Shown piece by piece: positions 29,882-39,723 of a stretch of 64,000 bases of DNA; position 1 is the stretch's first letter; the number at the start of each line of letters is the position of its first letter. The notes below the pieces were generated by a model. That model did not search any database. It saw only the letters and a list, made by a program, of their open reading frames with translations, and was not told where the DNA came from. The position numbers were made by a program, and so were the translations under genes. This DNA is from Burkholderia sp. FERM BP-3421 (GTDB taxonomy: Bacteria > Pseudomonadota > Gammaproteobacteria > Burkholderiales > Burkholderiaceae), in assembly GCF_028657905.1 (NCBI RefSeq), contig NZ_CP117782.1:1054001-1118000 (forward strand), given 5' to 3'.

Positions 29882-32800
29882 TCAGGCTCCCGTGGCGGCG
29901 TGCGGCGTCTCAGGATCGCGTTCGCCCGGTTTCACCCGGAACCACGCGGCGTACAGCGCCGGCAGATAGAAGAGGGTCAGCACCGTGGCGCTCGTGATGC
30001 CGCCCATCAGCGCGGTCGCCATCGGCCCGAAGAAGTTCGAGCGCAACAGCGGGATCAACGCGAGCACGGCGGCGGCGGCCGTCAGCGTGATCGGCCGGAA
30101 GCGCCGCACGGTCGCGCCGATGATCGCGTCGAAGCGGCCGTGGCCGGCCGCGATGTCCTGCTCGATCTGGTCGACGAGGATCACCGAGTTGCGCATGATG
30201 ATCCCGAACATCGCGATCACGCCGAGCATCGCGACGAAGCCGAACGGCTGGCCGAACAGCAGCAGCGTGCCGACCACGCCGATCAGGCCGAGCGGCGCGG
30301 TCAGCACGACCATCAGCACGCGCGAGAAGCTCTGCAGCTGGATCATCAGCAGCGTGAACACGGCGATCGCCATCAGCGGCATCTGCGCGTTGATCGACTT
30401 CTGCGCCTTCGCGCTTTCTTCCACCGAGCCGCCGATCTCGACCCGGTAGCCGACCGGCAGCTGCTTGCGCAGCGTGGCGAGGGAGGCGTCGATCGCGTGG
30501 GTCACGTCGATGCCCTGCGCGCCGGCGCGCACGTCGGACTGCACGGTGATGGTCGGCTGGCGGTCGCGCTCCCAGATCACGCCGTATTCGAGATCAGTGT
30601 GGAAGCGGCCCAGCGAGCCGAGCGGCACGGCACCGTGCGGGGTCGGCATCGCGAGCGTCGCGACGCGCGCCGGGTCGACGCGGTCCGCCTGCTTCGCGCG
30701 CAGGTCGACCGCGATCAGCTTGTCGCGCTCGCGGTACTGGGTGACGGTCGTGCCCGACAGCGTCATCGCGAGGAAATTCGCGACATCCTGCGAGGTCACG
30801 TCCAGCTCGCGCGCCTTCTGCTGATCGAGATCGAAGCGCACCGACCGTTCGGCCGGCTCGTCCCAGTCGAACTGCACGTTAACGGTGCGCGCATCGCCGC
30901 GCATCGTCGCCGCGACCTGTTCCGCGATCGAACGGACCGTCGCGATGCTGTCGCCGCTCACGCGGAACTGCACCGGATAGCCGACGGGCGGCCCGTTCTC
31001 GAGCCGCGACAGCCGCCAGCGCACGGCCGGGAACTGGTTGCGCAGCGTCGTTTCGAGCCAGCGCGCGAGCTGTTCGCGGGCCTCGACGGATTTCGCGGTG
31101 ATCACGAACTGCGCGAAGTTGGGCTGCGGCAATTGCTGGTCGAGCGGCAGGTAGAAGCGCGGCGCGCCGGTGCCGACGAAGTTCACGAGGTGATCGATCT
31201 CCGGGCGCTTGTCGAGCGTCTTTTCGAGCCGCTGCGTCTCGCGCAGCGTCGCGTGGAACGACGCGCCCTCGGGCAGCCGCAGGTCGACCAGCAGCTCGGG
31301 CCGGTCGGAGCTGGGGAAAAACTGCTGCGGCACGAGCGTGAAGCCCGCGAGCGCGATCACGAACAGCACGCCCGTGATGCCGAGCACGATGAAACGGCGC
31401 TCGATGCACCCGCTGACCCAGGTGCGCAGCCGGCCGTAGAAGCGGGTGTCGTAAATGTCGTGCTCGTGCTCCGGGCCGGCGGCGTGCGCGTCGCCGTGCG
31501 CGCGCTTGCGCTCGGGCAGCATGTGATAGCCGAGCAGCGGGATCAGCACGACCGCCGCGAACCACGATGCGATCAGCGCGATCGCCGACACCTCGAAGAT
31601 CGAGCGCGTGTATTCGCCGGTGCTCGATTTCGCGAGCGCGATCGGCAGGAAGCCCGACACCGTGACGAGCGTGCCCGTCAGCATCGGAAACGCGGTGCTG
31701 GTATAGGCGAAGGCGGCGGCGCGCGCGCGGCTGTAGCCCTGTTCGAGCTTCACCGCCATCATCTCGACCGCGATGATGGCGTCGTCGACCAGGAGGCCGA
31801 GCGCGAGCACCAGCGTGCCGAGCGACACCTTGTGCAGGCCGATGTCGAACAGGTACATGAACAGCGCGGTGACGGCGAGCACCACCGGGATCGAGATCAC
31901 GACCACCATCCCGGTGCGCAGGCCGAGCGAGATCAGGCTCACGACGAGCACGATCGCCACGGCCTCGGCCACCGCTTCGAGGAAGTCGTCGACCGAGTGC
32001 GCCACCGCATCGGGCATGCTCGACACCTCGTTCAGCTTGAGGCCGGCGGGCAGTTGCGCCTGCAAGGCCTTCACCTCGGCGTCGAGCGCCTTGCCGAGGC
32101 GGATCACGTCGCCGCCCGGCTGCATCGTGATGCCGATGCCGAGCACCGCGCGGCCGCGGCCGTCCGCGCCGATCGCGCGCATCTGCGTGACGGGCGGGTC
32201 GTCGTAGCCGCGCGTCACGGTCGCGAGATCGCCGAGGCGGAAGGTGCGGCCGTTGATGCGGATCAGCAGGTCGGCGAGCGCCTCGACGCTGCGGAACTGG
32301 CCGCTCGGGCGGATGAACACGCGGTCGTCCGCGGTCGTGAGCACGCCGGGCGAGGCCACGTCGTTCTGCGCGTTGATCGCCTGGCCGAGCTGTTGCGGCG
32401 AGATGCCGAGCTGGGCGAGCCGGGTGTTGTCGGCCTCGATGAAGATGCGCTGGTCGGGGTCGCCGAAATAGTCGACCTTGGATACGCCCGGCACCCGCAG
32501 CAGCACCGTGCGCAGCTGGTCGGCGTAGTCGTGCAGCTGCGCGGGCGAGAAGCCGTCGCCTTCGAGCGTGTAGATGTTGGTGTAGACGTCGCCGAATTCG
32601 TCGTTGAAGAACGGCCCCTGGATGCCGGGCGGCAGGGTGTAGCCGATGTCGCCGACCTTCTTGCGGATCTGGTACCAGGTCTCGGGGACATTCTTGACGG
32701 GCGCGGAATCCTTCATCGTGAAGAACAGCAGCGACTCGCCGGGGCGCGAGTAGCTGCGCAGGTAGTCGATCCCCGGCGTTTCCTGCAGCTTGCGGCCGAT

Positions 32801-33025
32801 GCGGTCGGTCACCTGTTCCTGCACCTGGCGCGCGGTCGCGCCGGGCCAGAAGGTGCGGATCACCATCACGCGGAACGTGAACGGCGGATCCTCGGATTGC
32901 GCGAGCCGGGTGTAGGCGAGGATCCCGGCGAGCGTCGCGAGCACGATCAGGTACACCACGAGCGCCTGGTGTCGCAGCGCCCACGCGGACAGGTTGAAGC
33001 GTCCTTCTTCGTGGCCGGCGCTCAT
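29882..33025 (-). CDS. RND multidrug efflux permease
   Basis: 1,047 residues, the normal length for AcrB-type transporters. It starts MSAGHEEGRFNLSAWALRHQALVVYLIVLATLAGILAY. The central region carries SVDDFLEAVAEAVAIVLVVSLISLG and the proton-relay helix 4 LVLALGLLVDDAIIAVEMM with adjacent aspartates. A second half repeats the fold (ALIPLLRSNFFGPMATALMGGI). It exports toxic compounds from the periplasm or inner leaflet using the proton gradient. The start at 33025 overlaps the adaptor gene by 4 bp. The substrate is not predictable. A 1,094-codon frame on the opposite strand is a GC-driven shadow. Confidence 0.94.
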   Translation of the reverse strand: MSAGHEEGRFNLSAWALRHQALVVYLIVLATLAGILAYTRLAQSEDPPFTFRVMVIRTFWPGATARQVQEQVTDRIGRKLQETPGIDYLRSYSRPGESLLFFTMKDSAPVKNVPETWYQIRKKVGDIGYTLPPGIQGPFFNDEFGDVYTNIYTLEGDGFSPAQLHDYADQLRTVLLRVPGVSKVDYFGDPDQRIFIEADNTRLAQLGISPQQLGQAINAQNDVASPGVLTTADDRVFIRPSGQFRSVEALADLLIRINGRTFRLGDLATVTRGYDDPPVTQMRAIGADGRGRAVLGIGITMQPGGDVIRLGKALDAEVKALQAQLPAGLKLNEVSSMPDAVAHSVDDFLEAVAEAVAIVLVVSLISLGLRTGMVVVISIPVVLAVTALFMYLFDIGLHKVSLGTLVLALGLLVDDAIIAVEMMAVKLEQGYSRARAAAFAYTSTAFPMLTGTLVTVSGFLPIALAKSSTGEYTRSIFEVSAIALIASWFAAVVLIPLLGYHMLPERKRAHGDAHAAGPEHEHDIYDTRFYGRLRTWVSGCIERRFIVLGITGVLFVIALAGFTLVPQQFFPSSDRPELLVDLRLPEGASFHATLRETQRLEKTLDKRPEIDHLVNFVGTGAPRFYLPLDQQLPQPNFAQFVITAKSVEAREQLARWLETTLRNQFPAVRWRLSRLENGPPVGYPVQFRVSGDSIATVRSIAEQVAATMRGDARTVNVQFDWDEPAERSVRFDLDQQKARELDVTSQDVANFLAMTLSGTTVTQYRERDKLIAVDLRAKQADRVDPARVATLAMPTPHGAVPLGSLGRFHTDLEYGVIWERDRQPTITVQSDVRAGAQGIDVTHAIDASLATLRKQLPVGYRVEIGGSVEESAKAQKSINAQMPLMAIAVFTLLMIQLQSFSRVLMVVLTAPLGLIGVVGTLLLFGQPFGFVAMLGVIAMFGIIMRNSVILVDQIEQDIAAGHGRFDAIIGATVRRFRPITLTAAAAVLALIPLLRSNFFGPMATALMGGITSATVLTLFYLPALYAAWFRVKPGERDPETPHAATGA

Positions 33026-34143
33026 GACGCTGCGTCCTCCTGATGGAGCGGCGCGACCGGACGGACCTTCTCGCCCTTGCTGACGGTATGCACGCCCTGC
33101 AGCACGACGCGCTCGCCCGCATGCAAGCCTTGCGACACGGTGATGGTGCGCTCGTTGTAGCGGCTGACCGCGACGCGGCGCAGCTCCAGCGTGTCGTCCG
33201 GGGTGCGCACGACCCATACCGCGGGCGCCTGGCCGTCGTGGAACAGCGCGGTCGCGGGCAGTGTGTAGGCCGCGCCGTCCGCGTCGACGCTGGCGGCGGC
33301 GCCGTCGAACGCGACGTCGGCCGTCATGCCGAGCCGCACCGCGTCGTCGGGTTGCGCGAGCGTGAGCCGGACCCGGTAGGTGCGGCTCTGCGGATCGGCC
33401 GCGGGCGCGATCTCGCGCACCTGCGCGGCGAACTGGCGGCCCGGCAGCGCCGGCAGCGTGACGCGCGCCGGATGGCCGGCGCGCAGGCGCGCGAGCGTGC
33501 TTTCCGGCACGTCGCTGACGACGTCGACGTCGCCCGACCAGGCGAGCTGGTAGACCGGCTGCCCGGCCGACACGTTCTGGCCCGTGTCGGCCTGCTCGGC
33601 GGTGATGTAGCCGGCATGGTCGGCGACGAGCGTCGCGTATTGCAGCTGGTTCTTCGCGAGCGCGAGCTGCTGCGCGGCCTGGTCGCGCTGCGCGAGCGCC
33701 GAGGCGTAGGCGTTCTCGGTCTGTTCGAGCTGCGCGGCGGCGATCAGGTTTTCATGGGCCTGCGCGCGGTCGCGGTCGAGCTGCTGTTTCGCGAAGGTCA
33801 GGCTGTGCGAGGCGGCGTCGAGCTGCGCCTGCGCGCTCGCGGCGTTCTTCGCGACGTCGGAGGTGTCGAGCAGGGCGATGACCTGGCCTTTTTTCACGGT
33901 GTCGCCGAGGCGCACCTTGCGCTCGACGATCTTGCCGGCGATCCGGAACGACAGCGGCGTGGCGTAGCGCGGCTGGATTTCGCCGGGCAGCGACGCGGCG
34001 ACGGCCGCGCCGTCGGCCTGCACGGGTTGCGCGACGACGGGGCGGGGCGCCGGAGGCGGTGTTTCTTTCGGATGACAGGCGGCAAGGACGAATACAGCGC
34101 CGACAGCAAGGACCAGCGCGGCGCGAGAACCGGGACGATTCAC
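33022..34143 (-). CDS. RND efflux periplasmic adaptor (MFP) lipoprotein
   Basis: 373 residues. Lipobox VLAAC with C23 lipidated; then the barrel-sandwich lipoyl half LSFRIAGKIVERKVRLGDTVKKGQVIALLDTSDV, an alpha-helical coiled-coil hairpin (about 100-165), the second lipoyl half YATLVADHAGYITAEQADTGQNV, and a beta-barrel. It bridges pump and outer-membrane factor. First gene of the operon, divergent from the TetR gene with 182 bp between. Confidence 0.93.
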   Translation of the reverse strand: MNRPGSRAALVLAVGAVFVLAACHPKETPPPAPRPVVAQPVQADGAAVAASLPGEIQPRYATPLSFRIAGKIVERKVRLGDTVKKGQVIALLDTSDVAKNAASAQAQLDAASHSLTFAKQQLDRDRAQAHENLIAAAQLEQTENAYASALAQRDQAAQQLALAKNQLQYATLVADHAGYITAEQADTGQNVSAGQPVYQLAWSGDVDVVSDVPESTLARLRAGHPARVTLPALPGRQFAAQVREIAPAADPQSRTYRVRLTLAQPDDAVRLGMTADVAFDGAAASVDADGAAYTLPATALFHDGQAPAVWVVRTPDDTLELRRVAVSRYNERTITVSQGLHAGERVVLQGVHTVSKGEKVRPVAPLHQEDAAS

Positions 34144-34262
34144 GATGACTCCACGAGGAGAGAAGCGGACACACCGGCAAGCAGGTCGCGCTTGCCCAGA
34201 CGGAACGCGGACGCCGGCGGCACACCAGCACCCGTTGTTTTCGAAAACTCGCCTGCATTCTA

Positions 34263-34276
34263 ATACAGTGTTGTAT
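34263..34276. promoter_or_regulatory. Candidate TetR operator in the efflux/tetR divergent region
   Basis: ATACA-GTGT-TGTAT is a perfect inverted repeat in an AT-rich stretch, 50 bp before the tetR ATG. Size, symmetry and location fit an AcrR/TtgR-type repressor site that controls both the efflux operon and tetR. Confidence 0.55.
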
Positions 34277-34325
34277 CTGAGTGTATAGATGAATCTGAAA
34301 TGTAAAAGATGCTAGACTGCGCGCC

Positions 34326-34946
34326 ATGAGACCAAAGCGTTTGACACGGGAGCAGAGCAAGGACCAGACGCGCGAGCGTCTGCTGAAGGCTGCGCGCGTG
34401 ATGTTCATGAAGAAGGGCTACATGGCGGCGAGTGTCGAGGACATCGCCGCCACGGCAGGGTACACGCGGGGCGCGTTCTATTCGAATTTCGGCGGCAAGG
34501 CGGAACTGCTGCTGGAGTTGCTGACGCGCGACCACGACGCGGTGCAGGTCGAGCTGCAGGAGATCTTCGACGGCGGCGGCGCGCGCGAGCAGATGGAAGA
34601 GACCGTGCTGCGCTACTACAGCCAGCGCTTTCTCAACGACGAGGACTTCCTGCTGTGGACGGAGGCGAAGCTGCTCGCCGCGCGCGACGCGAAATTCCGC
34701 CTGCGCTTCAATGCGTTCATGCAGGACAAGTGCCGGCGCATGGCCGACTACATCACGCGCTTCGCGCAGCGCTCGGGCGCGCCGCTGCCCTTGTCGGCCG
34801 AGGTGCTGGCGTTCGGGCTGATGAGCCTGTGCGACGGCGTGCAGTTCTACTACACGGCCGATCCCAAGCTGATGACGAACGAGCTGGCGGAAAACGTGCT
34901 GGCGGGCTTCTTCGCGCGCGTCGTGCTCGGCCGCGCGCCGGGCTGA
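34326..34946 (+). CDS. TetR/AcrR-family repressor of the efflux operon
   Basis: 206 residues. The N-terminal helix-turn-helix reads RERLLKAARVMFMKKGYMAASVEDIAATAGYTRGAFYSNFGGKAELLLELL, typical of TetR efflux regulators. The C-terminal ligand domain is divergent, as usual. It is transcribed away from the RND operon, and the gap holds a palindrome, so it likely represses the pump until a drug-like ligand binds. Confidence 0.92.
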   Translation: MRPKRLTREQSKDQTRERLLKAARVMFMKKGYMAASVEDIAATAGYTRGAFYSNFGGKAELLLELLTRDHDAVQVELQEIFDGGGAREQMEETVLRYYSQRFLNDEDFLLWTEAKLLAARDAKFRLRFNAFMQDKCRRMADYITRFAQRSGAPLPLSAEVLAFGLMSLCDGVQFYYTADPKLMTNELAENVLAGFFARVVLGRAPG

Positions 34947-34974
34947 GCGGGCCGTCGCCGCGTCGCGCCGGCCG

Positions 34975-35850
34975 TCAATAGACGCTCGGCTCGCCTGCCG
35001 GACGGTGCTTGAAGCGCCGGTGCACCCAGTAGTACTGCTCGGGAAATCGAAGGATCTGCTCTTCGAGGAAGGCATTCATCCTGCGCGCGTCGAGCGATTC
35101 GCAGTGGGTCGGATAGTGGTCGAGCGGCTCGAAGATCGTCAGCCGGTAGCCGCGGAATTCCGGCAGCACTTCGGTCACGAACGGCACGACCCGCGCGCCG
35201 CTCAGCTTTGCCAGCCGCGACACCGACGTCAAGGTGCAGGCCTGCACGCCGAACAGCGGGGCGAATACCGAACCCGTCGTGCCGTGGTCCATGTCCGCGG
35301 CGAGCATCACCGGGGTGCCCGAGCGCAGCAGCTTGACGAGATGTTTCGCGCTCGCGCTGCGTTCGATCATCCTGGCGCCGAAGCGTCCGCGCTGACGTTT
35401 GGCAAGATCGCACAGGCGGCTGTTCGACATGCGCGTATAGAGCGCCGCGACGGGCAGCGACGACGAATAGAGCATGCAGCCCACTTCGATGCCGACGAAG
35501 TGGAAGCCCATGAAGATCGTCGGCGGCGCATCCGGGTCGTGCAGGTCGATGCGGCTGTCCATCTCGACGAGGCGATTGATCGACTGCGCGCTGCCGAACC
35601 ACTGGAAGCCGCGCTCCAGGTAGCTGCGCACGACGTGTTCGAAATGGGCGCGCGCGAGCACCTCGCGCTCCGCGTCGGTCTTCAACGGAAAGCAGAGCCG
35701 CAGGTTGACGTGGACCACGTGCCTGCGGCGGCTCGGTATGCGGTAGAGCGCCGCGCCGATGCGGCTGCCGGCTCTCGCGACCAGCGCGTAGGGAAGGATG
35801 GACAGGAATCGCAGCAGGCAGAGCAGCAGCCAATACCCGAGAGCGTTCAT
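34975..35850 (-). CDS. Lipid A biosynthesis lauroyl/myristoyl acyltransferase family (LpxL/HtrB-like)
   Basis: 291 residues. N-terminal hydrophobic anchor (GYWLLLCLLRFLSILPYALV), then the lysophospholipid-acyltransferase core: VHVNLRLCFP, FMGFHFVGIEVG (the H-x4-E/D catalytic motif with its acidic residue as E), DMDHGTTGSVFAPLFG and FEPLDHYPT. It adds a secondary acyl chain to lipid A at the inner membrane. No neighbouring lipid A genes. The ATG at 35850 is chosen because the anchor begins there; longer in-frame sequence upstream has no similarity. Confidence 0.88.
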   Translation of the reverse strand: MNALGYWLLLCLLRFLSILPYALVARAGSRIGAALYRIPSRRRHVVHVNLRLCFPLKTDAEREVLARAHFEHVVRSYLERGFQWFGSAQSINRLVEMDSRIDLHDPDAPPTIFMGFHFVGIEVGCMLYSSSLPVAALYTRMSNSRLCDLAKRQRGRFGARMIERSASAKHLVKLLRSGTPVMLAADMDHGTTGSVFAPLFGVQACTLTSVSRLAKLSGARVVPFVTEVLPEFRGYRLTIFEPLDHYPTHCESLDARRMNAFLEEQILRFPEQYYWVHRRFKHRPAGEPSVY

Positions 35851-36714
35851 GTGATGGACTTCCGTCTGGTGACTGCCCGGCGCCGCTCGAGTCGAGTGAT
35901 GGAGTACGGGAAAATCGGGTTGGGTGGGCTGTGCAGGCGGGTCGTTTGCGATCCGCCGTCCGTCCGGGGAGCGTGGGCCGTCCCGCTTCACGCGTTCCCT
36001 CGGTTTTCCTGTTTCGTTTCGGGAAAGCGAAGGGCCCGCAGAATGGGATTGCCGCACGGTAGTCGAAGTCGTCGCCCAAGCCCCCATGCCTGGCCGCCTG
36101 CTATTTCGTATTACGTATGACGGGAACAACGACTTCGGTGAAACCTGCCGGGCCGTGCGGCGTCGTCCGTCGGACACGTCGAGCGGCTGCCCGTGAAAGG
36201 GCGCCGCCCGATCGGGGCGCGCGTTTGCGGGAGCTCGCTCCGGCGCTCGCGCGGCGCAGGGCGTCGCCTGAACGTCCTGCTTCGCGACGACAACGCGCTC
36301 GACGATCGCCCAGAGAACTTTCCTGCAGCAGGCGACTGACATCGCACGCCGATGCTCCAGCCGCCCGGCGTTCGAATCGGACGGGCCGCAACTGCACGCG
36401 AGCATCGCCGCTGCGCCGCGCGATCTCGGGAAAACCCTCGTCCGAGGCGCCTTCCATCCGGCGTGCATCGGGGCTTGATACGACGTCCGCCCCGACGAGT
36501 GACGCGATCATAGCGGTGAACGCGCCATTGGTGTTGATGATTTCGAATAGTTCACATTTGCCAAGGCATCTCGTCCCGCGCAGCGACGGGATGCCCGGCG
36601 TCGAGCGTCGCCCGGTGCGCGGGCGCGCGCCCGCCCGTTGAGCCCGCCGACGCAGCCGCATTCCATCGACGCGGTGCGCGATGACGCGGTGCTCGACGCC
36701 CGCAGGCGGGCGCG
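35851..36714. other. Intergenic stretch without recognised gene
   Basis: About 865 bp between lpxL-like and ClC genes. Several frames on both strands are open but none shows a domain, and they overlap each other in the way random GC-rich DNA does. AT-rich patches near 36100-36120 and 36510-36560 may hold a promoter. A decayed gene is possible; nothing can be named. Confidence 0.4.
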
Positions 36715-38448
36715 TCATTGCTCACCGTTGATGCGCCGATAGGCGTCGAGCAGCGAGGTCTTGTAGACGACGCCCGCGAGCGTCGGCGCCGCGGCGCTCT
36801 CGACCACGGGCAGGCGTTCGCCCTGGAACGCCATGAAATGCTCGAGCGCGACGCCGAGCGGCATGTCGGGTGTGAGCAGCGGGAACGGCGTGTGCGCGTA
36901 GTGCGCCGCGGTCTTGTCGGTCGTGTCGCGCTTGTCGAGCAGGTCCGAGGTGATGTCCTTGAGCGCGACCGCGCCGCGGAAGCGGCCGGCCTCGTCGGTC
37001 ACGTACAGATACTTGACCGGGTATTCGAGGAAGATCCGCGTCATGTCGGCGACGCTCGCGGTGAGCGGCACGACGGTCGCCGCCGGCTGGATCAGCTCGC
37101 GCATCTGGGTGGTCTTCAGGCGCGCGCGCTGCTGCTCGTCGTCGTGGCGGCGCAGCGTCAGCTCGTACATCGACGCACGGCCGAGCGCGCGCGCAGCGAA
37201 ATGGGCGACCACGCACGACACCATCAACGGCAGCATCACCTGATAGCTGAGCGTCATCTCGAAGATCATCAGGATCGCCATCAGCGGCGCCTGGGTCGCG
37301 CCGGCCAGGAACGCGCCCATGCCCACCATCGCGTACGCGTAGGCGGCCGACGTATGGCCGGGCAGCAGCGCGTGCATCGCGATCCCGAACAGCGAGCCGA
37401 ACACCGCGCCGACGAACAGGGTCGGCGTGAAGATCCCGCCCACCGCGCCGGAGCCGGCGGTCGCGGCGGTCGCGATCAGCTTGAACAGCAGCACCGCGAC
37501 GAGCGCCTGCCAGGTCCACGGCGCATGCAGGATCGCGTTGACGACGCTGTAGCCGTTGCCCCATACGGCGGGCACCCAGATCGAGATCACCCCGACCACG
37601 AGGCCGCCGAGCGCGAGCCGCACCGGCAGCGGCGCGGGCAGCCGCGCGAACGCGGCCTTCGAGCCGTCGAGCAGGCGCAGGAACTGCGGCGCGGCCGCGC
37701 CGCACAGCAGGCCGAGCGCGACGAACAGCAGCACTTCCGGCCCGGTCACGGCCGGGAACACCGGCATCTCGTACGGCGGCTTGTAGCCGGAGAATTCGCG
37801 CATCGTGATGTTGGCGACCACCGACGCCACCACCACCGGCCCGAAACTCTGCATCGCGATCGAGCCGAGCACGATTTCGCAGACGAAGAACGCGCCGGCG
37901 ATCGGCGCGTTGTACGCGGAGGTGATGCCGGCCGCGGCGCCGCACGCGACGAGCAGGCGCAGGCGCGGCGGATCGAAGTGGGCGAAGCGCCCGACGAGCG
38001 ATGCGGCCAGCGCGGCGAGCTGCACCATCGGCCCTTCGCGGCCGATCGAGCCGCCGCTGCCGATCGTCAGCAGCGAGGACAGGCTGCGCCACAGGCTCTG
38101 CCGGACCGGCACGACGCCGTCGCCGAGCGCGACCGCCTCCATGTAGTCGGTGTTGCCGTTCTTCTGGGCGCCGCGTTTCGCGATCAGCAGCACGCAGCCG
38201 GCCAGGAAGCCGCCGGCGGCGGGCAGCCAGAAGCGGATGTGCCACGGCAGGCGCTTCGCCATCGCGACGAAGCTGCCGCTCGACCCGGACAGCGCGTACT
38301 GGATCAGCTCGATGCCCTGGCGGAACGCGATCGTCGCGAAGGCGCCGCCGATCCCGACGATCACCGACCAGACCAGCATCGTGTGGGCGTCGGACAGGCG
38401 GAACAGGGTGTGCGCGCGGGTGCGCAGCTTCAGCAGGAATGACAGCAC
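36715..38448 (-). CDS. ClC-family chloride channel/antiporter with C-terminal CBS pair
   Basis: About 577 residues from a GTG at 38448. Selectivity-filter motifs are GSGGSIGREGPMVQ, GAAAGITSAYNAPIAGAFF, and the ion-binding GGIFTPTLFVGA. About 16 helices are followed by two CBS domains (RELIQPAATVVPLTASVADM ... PDMPLGVALEHFMAFQGERLPVVES). It moves Cl- across the inner membrane, possibly in exchange for protons. The start is uncertain: a TTG at 38559 overlaps the upstream yeiH-like gene, while the GTG gives the usual LSFLLKLRTRAHTLFRLSD start. The GTG has no obvious Shine-Dalgarno. Confidence 0.9.
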   Translation of the reverse strand: MLSFLLKLRTRAHTLFRLSDAHTMLVWSVIVGIGGAFATIAFRQGIELIQYALSGSSGSFVAMAKRLPWHIRFWLPAAGGFLAGCVLLIAKRGAQKNGNTDYMEAVALGDGVVPVRQSLWRSLSSLLTIGSGGSIGREGPMVQLAALAASLVGRFAHFDPPRLRLLVACGAAAGITSAYNAPIAGAFFVCEIVLGSIAMQSFGPVVVASVVANITMREFSGYKPPYEMPVFPAVTGPEVLLFVALGLLCGAAAPQFLRLLDGSKAAFARLPAPLPVRLALGGLVVGVISIWVPAVWGNGYSVVNAILHAPWTWQALVAVLLFKLIATAATAGSGAVGGIFTPTLFVGAVFGSLFGIAMHALLPGHTSAAYAYAMVGMGAFLAGATQAPLMAILMIFEMTLSYQVMLPLMVSCVVAHFAARALGRASMYELTLRRHDDEQQRARLKTTQMRELIQPAATVVPLTASVADMTRIFLEYPVKYLYVTDEAGRFRGAVALKDITSDLLDKRDTTDKTAAHYAHTPFPLLTPDMPLGVALEHFMAFQGERLPVVESAAAPTLAGVVYKTSLLDAYRRINGEQ

Positions 38449-38551
38449 GGCGGAGCAGGGCAGGCGAATGAGATCGAGCGGAAGAATAGCATCGCGCCGC
38501 GCGCGCCGGAGAGACCTGGCGGGCGCGGCGCGATGCGCGGTGGACGGACGT

Positions 38552-39616
38552 TCAGCCAAGCCAGCGCTGGACCGCCCAGGTGATCGCGTAACCGCCCGCG
38601 ATCAGCCAGGCATACAGGATCAGGCCGGTGGTGAGCGCGCGCGGGCCGGCCGCGCGGATCTGCGCCATGCGGGTCTCGATGCCGAGCGCGGTCATGGCCA
38701 TGGTCAGCGCGAAGGTGTCGAGCGCGTTCAGCGTGTGGACCGTCGACTGCGGCAGCACGTTCAGCGAATTGACGACGACCAGCGCGAGGAAGCCGAGCGC
38801 GAACCAGGGCACCGCGACCTTGCGCTTGCCGTGGCCGGGGCGCGCGGAGCGCGCGAGCCAGGCGCCGAGGATCAGCAGCACCGGCACCAGCAGCATCACG
38901 CGCGTCATCTTCACGATGGTCGCGACATGCGTGACCTGCGGGCTGATGTCGCTCGCCGCGCCGACCACCTGGGCGACCTCGTGGATCGTGCCGCCGAAGA
39001 ACAGACCGAGGCCGGTCGCGTCGAGCCCGCCGAGCAGGCCGGCGTGGTAGGCGAGCGGGTACAGGAACATCGACAGCGTGCCGAACAGCACGACGCTGCC
39101 CACGGCCATCGCGCTCTGGTGCGGCTTGGACTGCAGCGTCGACTCGAATGCGAGCACGGCCGCCGCGCCGCAGATCGCGCTGCCGGCGGCGGTGAGGAGG
39201 GCGGTGTCGCGATCGAGCTTCATGAGCTTGACGCCGGCCCAGGTGCCGAGCGCGAGCGTGCTGGTCACGACCAGCACCGAGACCGTGAGGCCCGGCAGGC
39301 CGACCTGCGCGATTTCCTGCAGGCTCACGCGCAGCCCGAAGACCGCGACCGCGATGCGCAGCAGCTTGCGCGCGGAAAAATTGACGCCCGCCGCCCAGCT
39401 GGCGGGCAGCCCGTCGCGCAGCGCGTTGCCGTACAGCGCGCCCGCGACGATGCCGACGATCAGCGGGCTCAGCCCGAGGCCGGCGATCGCGGGCAGCTCG
39501 GCGACGCGCGTCACGGCGGCCGCGAACAGCGCGACGAACAGCACGCCGTTCAATTGACCGCGCATCGTGATGGCGGGGGAGGCGGTGCTCAGGTGCGGGG
39601 TGGGCGCGGTGGACAT
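38552..39616 (-). CDS. YeiH/UPF0324 family membrane protein (putative sulfate/sulfite-related exporter)
   Basis: 354 residues with about ten helices. Conserved YeiH segments: LSPLIVGIVAGALYGNAL, RKLLRIAVAVFGLRVSLQEI, TAAGSAICGAAAVLAFE, and GLFFGGTIHEVAQVVGA. The family is annotated as putative sulfate exporters; the true substrate is not established here. Divergent from a LysR gene, the same arrangement as yeiE-yeiH in enterobacteria. It runs into the ClC gene on the same strand with a short gap. Confidence 0.9.
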   Translation of the reverse strand: MSTAPTPHLSTASPAITMRGQLNGVLFVALFAAAVTRVAELPAIAGLGLSPLIVGIVAGALYGNALRDGLPASWAAGVNFSARKLLRIAVAVFGLRVSLQEIAQVGLPGLTVSVLVVTSTLALGTWAGVKLMKLDRDTALLTAAGSAICGAAAVLAFESTLQSKPHQSAMAVGSVVLFGTLSMFLYPLAYHAGLLGGLDATGLGLFFGGTIHEVAQVVGAASDISPQVTHVATIVKMTRVMLLVPVLLILGAWLARSARPGHGKRKVAVPWFALGFLALVVVNSLNVLPQSTVHTLNALDTFALTMAMTALGIETRMAQIRAAGPRALTTGLILYAWLIAGGYAITWAVQRWLG

Positions 39617-39660
39617 GGCTTGGGGTCGGGGCGAACGATAGCGCTAATGCTAGTTTAGAT

Positions 39661-39670
39661 ATATCGATAT
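39661..39670. promoter_or_regulatory. AT-rich palindrome in yeiH/lysR divergent promoter
   Basis: ATATCGATAT is a perfect 10-bp palindrome within the AT-rich 107-bp gap between the yeiH-like gene and its LysR neighbour. It could be part of a LysR binding site (T-N11-A class) or a promoter element. Confidence 0.3.
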
Positions 39671-39723
39671 GAAAAATTGTGATTTGCGACATAAACTATC
39701 GGGAAATCTGATATTTTCGAATC

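Noticed and set aside
29759..33043. 1,094-codon plus-strand frame opposite the RND pump
   Set aside because: Arg/His/Asp-rich low-complexity translation typical of an antisense shadow in GC-rich DNA; the reverse strand encodes a full RND transporter.
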